Positions 43,394 through 52,828 are shown, numbered from the stretch's first letter. The stretch is DNA of 64,000 nucleotides from Chloroflexota bacterium (GCA_016887485.1 CP069394.1:2108001-2172000); one strand, 5' to 3'. Notes: a model not told the origin generated them from the letters alone. Numbers and translations are program-made.

Positions 43394-44299
43394 GTGAAAA
43401 TATATAAACGCCTCCTATTCCTGATTGTAATACTTGCCCTGATTGCCGAGACTGGCCTATCGGGGCAGGCTGTTGCATCCCAGCAGATTGTTTTTGATTC
43501 CGCTCAGGTGGGCCTGTGGCCTGAACGAACGGGACAGTCTGTTTTTGTCAGTTTGGATTTGAAGCTTTCCTCAAATGTCTCATTGCCACAGGATCTCACA
43601 ATCCAGATCCCGGCGACAGCTGTGATTGACACACTACGGAGTGTGGATGACCGCGGCTCAGTGCAGCAAATTTATTGGGAAGAAACTTTGGGCGAAATTT
43701 GGAAGGATGTTAAGTTTACAGCGCCTTTATCCAACATTCTGATTGAATACACTGATCCCACGCTGGTGATTTTCGATCAGCTCAGGACCTACAACTATAT
43801 GTGGCTTTCCAGCTACCAGGTTAATAACCTGGTCTTCTCCGTCCGCCGACCCTATGGCGCCGGTGATCTTGTCACGCACCCTGAGGCGGATGTGGCGGAA
43901 GGTTGTTGCACATACACCCTTAATGCCGGTGTGGTAAGGGCTGGGATTGACTATAATGTCACGTTCCATTATGTCAAGGACCTGCAAAATACGGAGTTTG
44001 AGGCCTTGGGTGTTTCCCCGGTGACGCCAGTGGATGAGAATACCGAGGGCCGTACATTTATGCCCTCAACCGTTGTGGTTTGGTTGTTGGCAGTGGCTCT
44101 CTTATTGCTTCTCTTGGTTGGTTTTTACTACTGGTGGTATCAGCGCCATTATATTAATGAGGATTGGATCGGCAGCGACCGTCAGTTAATGCGGCGTTCG
44201 GAGCAAAAAGCGATCTTTTGCCATGAATGCGGTAGTCGCTCCCAGCCGGGCGATGCCTATTGCCGTAATTGCGGCACGGAGCTAAGACACAAAGAGTGA
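43394..44299 (+). CDS. Exported single-pass membrane protein with cytoplasmic zinc ribbon
   Basis: This 301-residue protein has a signal peptide (1-30), an extracellular beta-rich domain, a Cys-Cys pair near 175, a membrane helix at about 225-248, and a short tail with a zinc ribbon (CHEC and CRNC). It resembles no family I can name. The start is GTG. The topology, with the ribbon at the inner C-terminus, is the mirror of the zinc-ribbon protein at 19.5 kb. Confidence 0.65.
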   Translation: MKIYKRLLFLIVILALIAETGLSGQAVASQQIVFDSAQVGLWPERTGQSVFVSLDLKLSSNVSLPQDLTIQIPATAVIDTLRSVDDRGSVQQIYWEETLGEIWKDVKFTAPLSNILIEYTDPTLVIFDQLRTYNYMWLSSYQVNNLVFSVRRPYGAGDLVTHPEADVAEGCCTYTLNAGVVRAGIDYNVTFHYVKDLQNTEFEALGVSPVTPVDENTEGRTFMPSTVVVWLLAVALLLLLLVGFYYWWYQRHYINEDWIGSDRQLMRRSEQKAIFCHECGSRSQPGDAYCRNCGTELRHKE

Positions 44300-44315
44300 T
44301 CTGTAAGGGGATAAT

Positions 44316-45329
44316 TCAGGGGGCGATTTGGAAGGAATCCGTCAATAAATAACCAAACCCGGGCGCTTCTTCACCACGATAGGTATTGATGGTGACCGTT
44401 TCTCCCTGCACGTTGACGATCAGAAAAGTGCCAGGGGAGGGTGCAGCGCGCGTGCCCATAGCCTGACCGGCCTCAATTTGCCAGACTCCGTTCATCTGAA
44501 TCGCGCTGTAATTATGGGTGTGCCCGCAAAAATAGGCCGCCACACCCTCATCCTGTAGTAACTGCCAAAACCGGTCTCTGGCCTGGCGGTATTCGTCCAG
44601 GCTTTCATAGACATGGCTGGTCAGCCCGGTCTGCTCATCGGGTTGGGGGAAGGCGGGTTCATGCCCAAAGACAAAGATCAGTTCCTGATTGGTGGCTTCC
44701 AGATCAGCCTTCAGCCAGTCATAGAGGGTGTCGGTGATGCTGCCATCAATACCCCAGGGGGAATCGGCGGTGCAATAGACGTTCAGCATCACAAAGTGGG
44801 CATTTTGATAGTCGAAGGAATAAGTCGTGTGGGGGCAGGAGTCCGGTCCATGGTTCACAATATTCGGTTCAGCAGGGCCGTTCGGGTCGTAATTATAATC
44901 CCGCAGGAAGGCGTAGTCGCTGGCACCGAAATCGTGATTGCCTGGGATCGGGTACCAGAGGAAATCCTCGCCGAGGACCTGATCAATCGTCCAGCGGGTA
45001 TCAGCTGCGGGGATCACATCCCCGGTGCTGACCATGAAATCTCCCGGCCCGACATCCTTAAGGTGCCCCAGCAAGCCGGCGAAAAAATTAGGATAGTCGA
45101 TGTATTCCCGCCCCGAGACCTCCGACATATCGGTGGTGACTGAGAAGCTGAACGAGGGGATGGGGGTGGGCGTCAGTGTTTGCGTGGAAGTTTCGGTGGG
45201 GGTGAGCGTTGGATTGGCAGTGGCTGTTGTGGTGGGTGAAGGCGTGGGTGAGCTCGTTGGGGCAGCAGGCGCGCAGCTTGCCAGGAGGATCAGCAGAAGG
45301 GAGGCGGTACCAATAAGCAGTCGTTTCAT
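44316..45329 (-). CDS. Metallophosphoesterase lipoprotein
   Basis: This 337-residue protein has a lipobox (LLASC, Cys near 18) and a Thr/Pro-rich linker of 35 residues, then a calcineurin-like phosphoesterase domain with VSTGDVI, IPGNHDFGASD, VFGHEPAFP and FCGHTHNY. It would be an outer-face, metal-dependent phosphoesterase of unknown substrate. The start is set at the ATG of the signal peptide; the frame is open further upstream, but that part has no lipoprotein context. Confidence 0.85.
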   Translation of the reverse strand: MKRLLIGTASLLLILLASCAPAAPTSSPTPSPTTTATANPTLTPTETSTQTLTPTPIPSFSFSVTTDMSEVSGREYIDYPNFFAGLLGHLKDVGPGDFMVSTGDVIPAADTRWTIDQVLGEDFLWYPIPGNHDFGASDYAFLRDYNYDPNGPAEPNIVNHGPDSCPHTTYSFDYQNAHFVMLNVYCTADSPWGIDGSITDTLYDWLKADLEATNQELIFVFGHEPAFPQPDEQTGLTSHVYESLDEYRQARDRFWQLLQDEGVAAYFCGHTHNYSAIQMNGVWQIEAGQAMGTRAAPSPGTFLIVNVQGETVTINTYRGEEAPGFGYLLTDSFQIAP

Positions 45330-45550
45330 AGGTTTGGATCCGTGCTTATATTCTATCGGATGGTTGGATAAGGCGGAAGATGAAATAAAACCCCATCCCT
45401 GTCCCTTCCCCTCTCTGAGGGGAAGGGTACCGAAGGTGGGAAGGGGAGAGAGAAATTGTTCATCTATTTGTATACGCTTATCTTTTGTCTTGCTACAGGA
45501 TTCAAAAAGGCGGGTACTGAGACCCGCCCTTATGACATCAAGTGATTTGA

Positions 45551-46783
45551 TTACGGCAGCAACTGTGTCCAGGTCACGCCGCCGTCCTCCGTGCGATATA
45601 GATTCAACGGCGTCCATGTGCTTTCATCCGGGGTGGTCAGAACCCAGCCATATTGCCCATCCACAAAATCCACCTTCAGGAAGTATTCCGTGGCCGGGAT
45701 GCCGCTTAGTGCCATAGCCGACCAGGTCACGCCGCTGTCGGTGCTGCGATAGAGGCTCATACCACCCGCAATCCAGCCGGAGGTTGGGGCATCAAAGTCT
45801 ACTGCTCTTCCATCTTGCACCGATCCCTGATAAATCCAGGTCTGGCCGCCGTCATCTGTGCGATAGATCAGCAGGTAAAAATCGCTGGTGTCGGTCAGCA
45901 CTCGCACAGGCAGGTAGCCCACCGTGCCGCCCACGAAAATGGGCTGGCCGACTTCTTCGAAGCTGTTGGTGAAGCCGGCCGGCAGGACAATATCCGTTTC
46001 CAGTGACCAGTTCGCTCCGCCATCCGTCGTGGCATAGAAATAGAAGTAGTCATTCATCGGGATATCGCCGCCGATCCAGCCGTGGCTCATATCCAGGAAG
46101 GTCAGCCCGCCCTTATGCCCGCTGCCGGGCAGGGAGGCCACCGTGCCGGGTTCGTGGCTGAACTTCTGCGTCCAGTTGACGCCGCCATCCGTGGTTTGAT
46201 AGATGGCGACATATTGCGAGCCGGCGCCTGCGCCTAGATCCACCAGGGCATAACCGCCATTCTGATCCAGGAAGAAATAGCGGGCGTTATCGAAGGGCAC
46301 TGAGTTGGTAACCCAGGTCTGTCCGCCATCTATTGTATGATAGAGCGTTGAGGTGCCGGTGCCAAAATGTCCGGGGGTCACCCAGGCGGTGTTGGCATCC
46401 AGGAAGAAAGGCGAGAGGCCCCAGGAAGTGGTGCCGGGGGGGAGTGTACCCAGAGAAACCGGGGTCGCATCCAGCCAGGTCTGGCCACTATCGAGTGTGA
46501 CCAGGATATTGTTGCCATCCTGGGTCAAAGCCCAGCCTTGCAGGGGAGTGAAGAACGAGAAGTCGTAGATCACCGGGCTGGGAAAAACGGGCAGGCTGGA
46601 GGTTGGTCCTTCAGTGGCTGTCTCAGTGGGAGCCTCGGTTTCCGTCTCGCTTGGCGGGGCGGTCGTCACTTCGGTGGGTACGGTTGTTTCGGTCGGGGTT
46701 GGGGTGCTCCAGGGGGCCTGGCAAGCCAGTGCGGCCAGGGCCAGAGCCAGAATACTCAATCCAATTGCAATTTTATTTTTCAT
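45551..46783 (-). CDS. BNR/Ycf48-like seven-repeat propeller lipoprotein
   Basis: This 410-residue protein has a lipobox (ALAAC-like, Cys near 21), a Thr-rich linker and about seven DGGxTW-type repeats (DSGQTWLDA, DGGQTWVTN, DGGVNWTQK, DGGANWSLE, DGGQTWIYQ, DSGVTWSAM, DGGVTWTQL), predicting a seven-bladed beta-propeller like Ycf48 or sialidase-like proteins. Such propellers bind partners or carbohydrates; here the role is unknown. The ATG follows GGAGG by five bases. Confidence 0.82.
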   Translation of the reverse strand: MKNKIAIGLSILALALAALACQAPWSTPTPTETTVPTEVTTAPPSETETEAPTETATEGPTSSLPVFPSPVIYDFSFFTPLQGWALTQDGNNILVTLDSGQTWLDATPVSLGTLPPGTTSWGLSPFFLDANTAWVTPGHFGTGTSTLYHTIDGGQTWVTNSVPFDNARYFFLDQNGGYALVDLGAGAGSQYVAIYQTTDGGVNWTQKFSHEPGTVASLPGSGHKGGLTFLDMSHGWIGGDIPMNDYFYFYATTDGGANWSLETDIVLPAGFTNSFEEVGQPIFVGGTVGYLPVRVLTDTSDFYLLIYRTDDGGQTWIYQGSVQDGRAVDFDAPTSGWIAGGMSLYRSTDSGVTWSAMALSGIPATEYFLKVDFVDGQYGWVLTTPDESTWTPLNLYRTEDGGVTWTQLLP

Positions 46784-46985
46784 ATTGTCCTCCATTCGAT
46801 AGGCCATTACGCCCGGAAATCTACATCCAGACGGCGTACGAGGGTGAAAGGTTCCTAAACGTAAGGGGAAAAATGAGTTGATTAAATACTCTTACCTGTA
46901 TTCAGCATAGCACACGGAAGAATGCAAAGTCAATCCAAATTTACTATCTTAATGAAACGCTTACAGTGGCTGGTTTTGAACCGAG

Positions 46986-47014
46986 TTGGTACTTTCTTTA
47001 ACATTCGTTATAAT
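46986..47014 (+). promoter_or_regulatory. Promoter of the ATP-cone kinase gene
   Basis: TTGGTA (46986-46991) and a perfect TATAAT (47009-47014) with a 17 bp spacer precede the gene by about 50 bp. Confidence 0.7.
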
Positions 47015-47065
47015 TAATTGAACGGAAACCTGACTTTTTCCTGGTATTTTTCGAAAGGAGCGAAA

Positions 47066-48406
47066 ATGTCCGAAATTAAATCGGTCGTCAAGCGGGATGG
47101 GTCGGTTGTAGATTTCACCCCCCAAAGGATCACCAATGCCATTTACCGTGCCGCGGTAGCTGTTGGCGGGCGAGATAAAGCCACAGCACAACAGCTCTCC
47201 GATGAGGTTGTGCGGGTCTTGGAAGAGAATACCCCTCCCGGTGAGATTCCCACAGTAGAACAAATTCAGGATACGGTTGAAAAGGTCCTGATCGAACAAG
47301 GCCATGCCCGGGTGGCCAAGGCCTATATCCTCTACCGGGCGGAGCGGGCCCAGCTGCGTGAACAGCGGGCGGACCGGCGTTCCAAGCCGTCCAGCAACAT
47401 CCCCTGGTCCAAGCTCTGGCGGGTGTTGGATTGGGCAGTGGATCATAACGTCCAATCGGTGGAGCACCTCAATGAGCGCATCAGAAAGGGTGAAGTCTCC
47501 CAGATCGTGGCGGAGTCGGAAGCCTTCTATAACGAAGATGTGGAAAACGCCGCCAACCTGGCCGCCCAGCGGAAGGAAGACCTGCGGATGGTGATCATCG
47601 CTGGGCCGTCTTCTTCGGGCAAGACCACCACGACCATCAAGATGGGTGAGCGGCTGGCACGCTATAACATGCGGCTGGTCACGCTGAATGTGGATAATTA
47701 CTTTTTCGACCTGGAGATGCACCCCAAGGATGAGTTTGGGGATTATGACTTTGAGACGCCCCAGGCGTTGGATTTGGAACTGATCAATCAGCACCTGAAC
47801 CGCATGTTCGACGGCGAAGAGGTGTTGATCCCCTTCTATGACTTCAAGACCGGCACCCGTCATCTGGACCAGACCCCCATGAAGCTGGAGCCGAATGACG
47901 TGATCCTGATCGACAGCCTCCACGGGCTCTATCCCGATATGACCAAGGATATTGCCCCGGAGCGGATCTTCCGGCTCTATATTGAACCCTTATTACAGCT
48001 CAAGGACCCGGATGGGCATTATGTCCGCTGGACGGATATCCGTCTGATCCGTCGGATGCTGAGGGATCAGGCCCACCGGGCTTATGACCCAACCAAGACC
48101 CTGCTGCACTGGCACTATGTTCGCTCCAGTGAGCTGCGCAACATCATCCCCTACGTGAACACCACGGATTACATCGTCAACAGCGGCATGCCCTATGAAA
48201 TGCCGATGTATAAGGCGAAGCTGTTCCCGGAGTTCAAGCGCTGGACCGAAGAATACGCGGATGACCCGCTGCGCAAGGATGCCTTTGAACGAGCCAGCCG
48301 GGTCTATCAGCTGATGCAGTCCCTGGACGCCATCGAGGATGATACGGTCGTGCCGGAAAACTCTGTGATCCGCGAGTTCATCGGCGGGAGCATTTACGAG
48401 TATTGA
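47066..48406 (+). CDS. ATP-cone / uridine kinase-like fusion protein
   Basis: This 446-residue protein has an N-terminal ATP-cone (residues 1-95: VVKRDGSVVDFTPQRITNAIYRAA, EIPTVEQIQDTVEKVLIEQGH), as found in ribonucleotide reductases and NrdR. A uridine kinase/phosphoribulokinase-like domain follows, with Walker A AGPSSSGKTTT at 179-189 and VILIDSLHGLYPDM. The fold points to phosphorylation of a nucleoside or related substrate, with the cone as an allosteric ATP/dATP sensor. The start is an ATG with AAAGGAG five bases upstream. An intrinsic terminator follows. Confidence 0.85.
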   Translation: MSEIKSVVKRDGSVVDFTPQRITNAIYRAAVAVGGRDKATAQQLSDEVVRVLEENTPPGEIPTVEQIQDTVEKVLIEQGHARVAKAYILYRAERAQLREQRADRRSKPSSNIPWSKLWRVLDWAVDHNVQSVEHLNERIRKGEVSQIVAESEAFYNEDVENAANLAAQRKEDLRMVIIAGPSSSGKTTTTIKMGERLARYNMRLVTLNVDNYFFDLEMHPKDEFGDYDFETPQALDLELINQHLNRMFDGEEVLIPFYDFKTGTRHLDQTPMKLEPNDVILIDSLHGLYPDMTKDIAPERIFRLYIEPLLQLKDPDGHYVRWTDIRLIRRMLRDQAHRAYDPTKTLLHWHYVRSSELRNIIPYVNTTDYIVNSGMPYEMPMYKAKLFPEFKRWTEEYADDPLRKDAFERASRVYQLMQSLDAIEDDTVVPENSVIREFIGGSIYEY

Positions 48407-48434
48407 TCGTTTGAGAAGTTGGAATAAATAACAG

Positions 48435-48470
48435 GAGGCTGTCCCTTACTTTTGGGGCAACCTCTTTTTT
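48435..48470 (+). terminator. Intrinsic terminator after the ATP-cone kinase
   Basis: GAGG-CTG-TCCC and GGGG-CAA-CCTC form an imperfect stem (48435-48464) followed by six T. Confidence 0.8.
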
Positions 48471-48663
48471 ATTGTTTTCACTTCTAGCATTATGTAGACC
48501 GTCACATGCGCTGCGCAGCATCTGACCTGTGTCTGATACTCGATTTTTTTGGTAATGAGCTACCTCCGTGAAGGTAATGGTTAGATTCTATTCGCTCCCA
48601 AATCCTGGCACAAAACTTAAGTGCTATACTTCTATATTAAGAATCAATTCTTTAAAGTGGGAT

Positions 48664-50394
48664 ATGATGGATAATTTCTTTATAGATCAAGCAGAAAAAA
48701 GAGCTGAATATCTACAGTTAATCCTTGACTCTGATTCGCGAAAGAAGATTATTGTCGCTGGTCCGGGAACAGGGAAGACTTATACTTTTAAACAAGTCTT
48801 TTTGAATACAGGCTCGACGAATAATCTTGCATTGACTTTCATCCGAAAATTAGTAAATGATATGGATGATGATTTTGGAGATCTCGCAGAAGTAAAAACA
48901 TTCCACGCTTTTTGTAAAAAATTGCTTCATGAAAAGGAAGGTGGATTTGAGCTTTTTCCATTTCTTGAGCAACTAATTGAAGAAGACTCGGATTTATTGG
49001 GATTTTCCTACTCTAATTTTTCAAATCATTTTCAATTGCTCAACGAAGATTCTCAACAAATATCCTTTTATATTACTCGTGGAAACTATTATAATGCGGT
49101 TAGTTTCAATGATTCCGTCTATCGAGTGTTAAAGATCTCAGAAACAGATCCGGATTTTATTCCAAAATATGATCAGATAGTTATTGATGAGTTTCAGGAT
49201 TTTAATCCCTTAGAGGTTTCTTTTATTAATTTACTGGAAAAGAACAATAAGGTGTTGATAACTGGCGATGATGATCAAGCCGTATATGCGCTAAGGAATT
49301 CTTCTTCTGAACATATAAGAGATAAATATTATTCGGGTGATTATGACAAATTTGAGTTACCTTTCTGTAGTCGATGCCCAAAAGTTGTAGTTGATGCTAC
49401 ATCAAGTTTCATTAAATCAGTCATTGATTGCGGCGGTCTTCAATCACGAATTAATCGGAAATTTTATCCTTATCTTGAAGGTAATGAGTCTGTAAATTCG
49501 CGATATCCAAAAATTGTTACTGCTGAAATATCTACTATTTCTGTTATGGGAAATTTTATTAAAGCTGCAATTGAAAAAATCCCAGATGATGAGATACAAG
49601 AAGCTAATGAAGAAGGCAATCCTTGTGTATTAATCGTCGGCAAGCGACAATATCTAAATCCAATTTACAAAAAACTATCGAAAAACTTTTCAAATTTAAT
49701 TTATTCTCCTTCGGAAGAAATTAATTACACGCTCTTAGATGCTTACAAGGTAATAATCAGGAAACCCGAATCAAATATTGGTTGGAGAATTATTGCATCA
49801 ATAATGCTTGATCAAGATGAGTTGGAAAGTGTTATAGAGAGAAGTAGAGATTTTACACCGATGATTAACCTTCTTCCAGCTGACATCGTAAATTTAAATG
49901 TATCAATTCTTGAATTACTAAAAAGTGAATCACTAGATCTGGACATATTAAACGATAAGATTGAAGGTATTAATGAAGATTTTAATCCCATTATTAACTA
50001 CTTTTATCCACCAGAAGCAGAAGACGAATTAGAGGATGAATCGGCCCCTGATAATTCGGAACCATTGATAATGTTTACTTCCTTTGAGGGATGTAAGGGC
50101 CTGTCGGCTTCCCATGTTTTTATTGTCGGTCTAAATAAGGGTATTGTTCCAAAAGTTAATGAAGTAGAGGGTGTCTCTGATATTGAATATTCAAAATTTA
50201 TTGTTGCAATGACAAGGACGAGAAAATTATTATATCTTCTTTCCAATAGGTATGATTATAATCCAAGAAAAGGTCGAAATTATGTATCTCCTTTCATTAA
50301 TTTAATTCCTAATGTTCTTAAAACCCCAATCGAGTATATAAAATCTTCAAAAATAATGGATTTTCTAAACCACATAAATGAAAATTTATCCTAA
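48664..50394 (+). CDS. UvrD/Rep-like superfamily 1 helicase, AT-rich
   Basis: This 576-residue protein has Walker A AGPGTGKT (32-39), motif Ia-like LALTFIRK, motif II VIDEFQDF (173-180), motif III LITGDDDQAVYAL (198-210) and motif VI VAMTRTRKLLYLL near the C-terminus. It is shorter than UvrD or PcrA (about 720) and has a reduced 2B-like part. Codon use is strongly AT-biased (many AAA, TTA, ATA, AGA), unlike the GC-rich genes around it, which points to horizontal transfer. No nuclease, methylase or other defence partner is next to it. The start at 48664 or 48667 is likely. Confidence 0.8.
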   Translation: MMDNFFIDQAEKRAEYLQLILDSDSRKKIIVAGPGTGKTYTFKQVFLNTGSTNNLALTFIRKLVNDMDDDFGDLAEVKTFHAFCKKLLHEKEGGFELFPFLEQLIEEDSDLLGFSYSNFSNHFQLLNEDSQQISFYITRGNYYNAVSFNDSVYRVLKISETDPDFIPKYDQIVIDEFQDFNPLEVSFINLLEKNNKVLITGDDDQAVYALRNSSSEHIRDKYYSGDYDKFELPFCSRCPKVVVDATSSFIKSVIDCGGLQSRINRKFYPYLEGNESVNSRYPKIVTAEISTISVMGNFIKAAIEKIPDDEIQEANEEGNPCVLIVGKRQYLNPIYKKLSKNFSNLIYSPSEEINYTLLDAYKVIIRKPESNIGWRIIASIMLDQDELESVIERSRDFTPMINLLPADIVNLNVSILELLKSESLDLDILNDKIEGINEDFNPIINYFYPPEAEDELEDESAPDNSEPLIMFTSFEGCKGLSASHVFIVGLNKGIVPKVNEVEGVSDIEYSKFIVAMTRTRKLLYLLSNRYDYNPRKGRNYVSPFINLIPNVLKTPIEYIKSSKIMDFLNHINENLS

Positions 50395-50530
50395 TTATTT
50401 AAATTAATCATCCGTGACTCGCTATGTTGTATCTCGTATTGACTTGGTATTATTTCCGTGAAGTCACCGATTTTTCACCAATTCGTCACTATACAGGTAA
50501 ACATGTTAACACTTGTGCAATTAAATATAA
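50395..50530. other. AT-rich spacer between helicase and duplicated segment
   Basis: This 136 bp AT-rich stretch has no recognisable gene or repeat. It ends where similarity to the phosphomutase 3' end begins. Confidence 0.4.
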
Positions 50531-50560
50531 AAACCCCGGAGAGACAGTCCGGGGTTTTTT
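50531..50560. terminator. Bidirectional terminator, left copy
   Basis: AAACCCCGGA (50531-50540) pairs with TCCGGGGTTT (50548-50557) with A- and T-runs on the outer sides. The same hairpin stands at 53194-53220 behind the phosphomutase gene. Confidence 0.85.
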
Positions 50561-50584
50561 GATGGGAACGACTTCCCTAAAATG

Positions 50585-50681
50585 TTACTTCAGCGCATCC
50601 AGCCACTTTTGGGCGATCTTGCGGTTGCGGTTTTCCAAAATCTGCATAGTCTGCACCCGTTTATCACAAACATTGGCCAGG
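50585..50681 (-). pseudogene. Duplicated C-terminal fragment of the phosphomutase gene
   Basis: Read on the minus strand this segment encodes ANVCDKRVQTMQILENRN followed by RKIAQKWLDALK and a stop, nearly the same as the C-terminus of the phosphomutase at 53249. A 59 bp block (50589-50647) is identical to 53253-53311. The last Lys codon differs (AAG versus AAA), and two residues differ (R/L, T/Y), so this is a slightly diverged copy, not an assembly echo. It is only about 32 codons long and has no start. Confidence 0.8.
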
Positions 50682-50702
50682 TTTGCAATTTTAGAAACAA
50701 AT

Positions 50703-51035
50703 TCATTTTTGTTTGAAGGTGCTGGGAGCAGGGGCTTTCACTACGATTAACTCCAACAGCTCTTCATTGAGATTCCTGACGTCCATCCGGGTTTTGAAGG
50801 GGATTTTTAGCAGACTTCCGGAGGCATAGGTAAGGACCTCCTGGTCATCCAATCCGATTGAAAGGGTCCCTTTGAGAACGGTCATATAGACATTCGAGTT
50901 TGAAATATGGATTGGCAAACCTTCGTCCTTAGCAAAACGCATATGAATATAATCCAGATTATCGTCTTGAATAACCTTGTCGACCTTTTTATCGCTGTTT
51001 AGATTTAGATCGAATACTTCTTCAATTTTCGCCAT
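50703..51035 (-). CDS. Cupin-like small protein
   Basis: This 110-residue protein has a single cupin-type beta-barrel pattern (GLPIHISNSNVYMTVLKG, IGLDDQEVLTYASGSLLKIPFKTRMDVRN). The usual metal-binding His motif is largely absent: one His remains in PIHIS. The ATG follows AAGGTGG. It begins 27 bp after the hcp stop codon, so it is probably co-transcribed. The stop overlaps the start of the duplicated phosphomutase fragment. No function is assigned. Confidence 0.7.
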   Translation of the reverse strand: MAKIEEVFDLNLNSDKKVDKVIQDDNLDYIHMRFAKDEGLPIHISNSNVYMTVLKGTLSIGLDDQEVLTYASGSLLKIPFKTRMDVRNLNEELLELIVVKAPAPSTFKQK

Positions 51036-51062
51036 GTGACCACCTTATTTTTTATTAATCAA

Positions 51063-52748
51063 TTAATTCCCAGCCATCATTGCGGGAACATCGTTTTCTA
51101 CGCTGTCGATTGGTTTAAGATCAAACTGCTTGACAAGAACTGATCCAACATTGGGTGAGAGGAATGCCGGCAGTGTAGGGCCAAGCCTGATCTTGCGAAT
51201 CCCTAAGTGCAGCAGAGCAAGGAGCACAATCACAGCTTTCTGCTCATACCAGGCAATATCATAGGAAATCGGGAGGTCATTCACATCATCCACGTTAAGA
51301 GCGCCAGCCAGGGCTTGGGCGGTCTTGATTAACGAATAGGAATCATTGCATTGACCAGCATCCAGTACTCTTGGAATGCCACCAATATTCCCCAAGTTCA
51401 GTTTGTTGTAGCGATATTTGGCACAACCAGCTGTGAGGATCACTGTATTTTCTGGCAGCGCTTCTGCAACGTCGGTGAAATATTGGCGTGATTTTTGGCG
51501 TCCATCACAACCACCCATCACCACAAAACGTTTGATAGCGCCTTTTTGGATAGCGTCAATAATGGTTTCTGCATTTGCCAATACCGTCTGATGAGCAAAG
51601 CCAGTGGTGATGGTTTGATCTTCCAAAGGCTCTGGTTCAGGGCAGGTTTTTGCCAGGGCAATAATTTCAGAAAAATCCTTTTGATCACCAGGCTTTCGAT
51701 CTGGAATATGGGTACAACCGGGATAGCCTGCCATGCCTGTGGTAAAGAAGCGCTCAGTATATTCAGTTTTAGGACGCACAATGCAATTTGTGGTCATCAA
51801 TATTGGACCGCCAAATTTATCAAATTCCTCACGTTGCTGCCACCAGGAACCGCCATAATTGCCAACAAAATGCTCATATTTTTTAAAATGGGGGTATGCA
51901 TGTGCCGGAAGCATTTCGCCATGCGTATAAACATTTACGCCCGTTCCCTCGCTCTGTTGAAGTAATTCTTCCAGATCCAACAGATCATGGCCGCTCACCA
52001 GAATACCGGGGCCGGGTTTCACACCTAGGTAGACTTGGGTGGGCTCCGGATGACCATAAGCGCCGGTATTGGCTCTATCCAACAGCTCCATTGTCCGCAG
52101 GCCCATTTCGCCTGTTTTAAGGACCAGTCCGGTTAGTTCAGCAACAGTCAGACCATTATTTGTTGTCGCTTCAAGCATTTCCTGGATGAAATGGAGTACC
52201 TCAGGATCTTTGGCTCCCAATACATAAGCATGATCTACGTACGCCGCAATCCCTTTCAGTCCATAGGTGATCAATTCGCGCAATGACCGAACATCCTCAT
52301 TGACGCCCGCATCACCCATAACACCCACCTGCGATGCTTTTTCCGATAAAACCTCTACAGTAAAATCGGTAGGTGTCCAGGAAGCCCAATCGGGGCCAGT
52401 GCCAGTGCATGGCTTGTTATGCAGTTCATGGCACCGTTGTTGGGCATTTTTTCGAAGGGACTCGCGCCGCTCTACGGCTTCGCGGATCAAAGACGCCATC
52501 CGCTGCTCATCAAAATTGGCATTGGTTATCGTGGCGAATAAACCTTCTGCAACAAATAGGTTGGTCTCTTCATGGATCACGTCCATAGACCGACCGCGTG
52601 TTCCCCAAAAAGAAATACCTTTCAAGAGATAGACCAACAAATCCTGAAGATTGGCAACTTCAGCGGTCTTTCCACACATTCCCCGGGTGACGCAGCCTTT
52701 GTTATTAAAGGTTTCTTGACATTGATAGCAGAACATCTCTGATGACAT
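51063..52748 (-). CDS. hcp: Hybrid cluster protein (hydroxylamine reductase), anaerobe type
   Basis: This 561-residue protein has the N-terminal CX2CX8CX5C motif (C7, C10, C19, C25), expected to hold a [4Fe-4S] cluster as in strict anaerobes. Hybrid-cluster ligand motifs include the GHDLLDLEELL segment, VYTHGEMLPAHAYP, GCDGR and TAGCAKYRYNKL. It reduces nitric oxide or hydroxylamine and protects against nitrosative stress in the cytoplasm. The ATG at 52748 has AAGGAG five bases before it. A palindromic operator candidate lies at 52811-52828. Confidence 0.94.
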   Translation of the reverse strand: MSSEMFCYQCQETFNNKGCVTRGMCGKTAEVANLQDLLVYLLKGISFWGTRGRSMDVIHEETNLFVAEGLFATITNANFDEQRMASLIREAVERRESLRKNAQQRCHELHNKPCTGTGPDWASWTPTDFTVEVLSEKASQVGVMGDAGVNEDVRSLRELITYGLKGIAAYVDHAYVLGAKDPEVLHFIQEMLEATTNNGLTVAELTGLVLKTGEMGLRTMELLDRANTGAYGHPEPTQVYLGVKPGPGILVSGHDLLDLEELLQQSEGTGVNVYTHGEMLPAHAYPHFKKYEHFVGNYGGSWWQQREEFDKFGGPILMTTNCIVRPKTEYTERFFTTGMAGYPGCTHIPDRKPGDQKDFSEIIALAKTCPEPEPLEDQTITTGFAHQTVLANAETIIDAIQKGAIKRFVVMGGCDGRQKSRQYFTDVAEALPENTVILTAGCAKYRYNKLNLGNIGGIPRVLDAGQCNDSYSLIKTAQALAGALNVDDVNDLPISYDIAWYEQKAVIVLLALLHLGIRKIRLGPTLPAFLSPNVGSVLVKQFDLKPIDSVENDVPAMMAGN

Positions 52749-52810
52749 GAACACTCCTTTTTCAGAACATTAATTTTCAATCCTACTATAACCCACTAAT
52801 TAGATAAATA

Positions 52811-52828
52811 ATATGACTTAAGTCGTAT
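52811..52828 (-). promoter_or_regulatory. Candidate operator upstream of hcp
   Basis: ATATGACTTAAGTCGTAT is an 18 bp palindrome with one mismatched pair, centred 71 bp before the hcp start. The TGAC-N4-GTC core resembles sites of CRP/FNR-type regulators such as HcpR that control hcp. Confidence 0.5.

Noticed and set aside
50424-50750. 108-codon plus-strand ORF over the duplicated segment
   Set aside because: It runs antisense to the phosphomutase fragment and the terminator; no start signal or motif.
50703-51035. Cupin ORF fused to the phosphomutase fragment
   Set aside because: The fragment is in another frame and the cupin stop lies before it; the overlap looks accidental.
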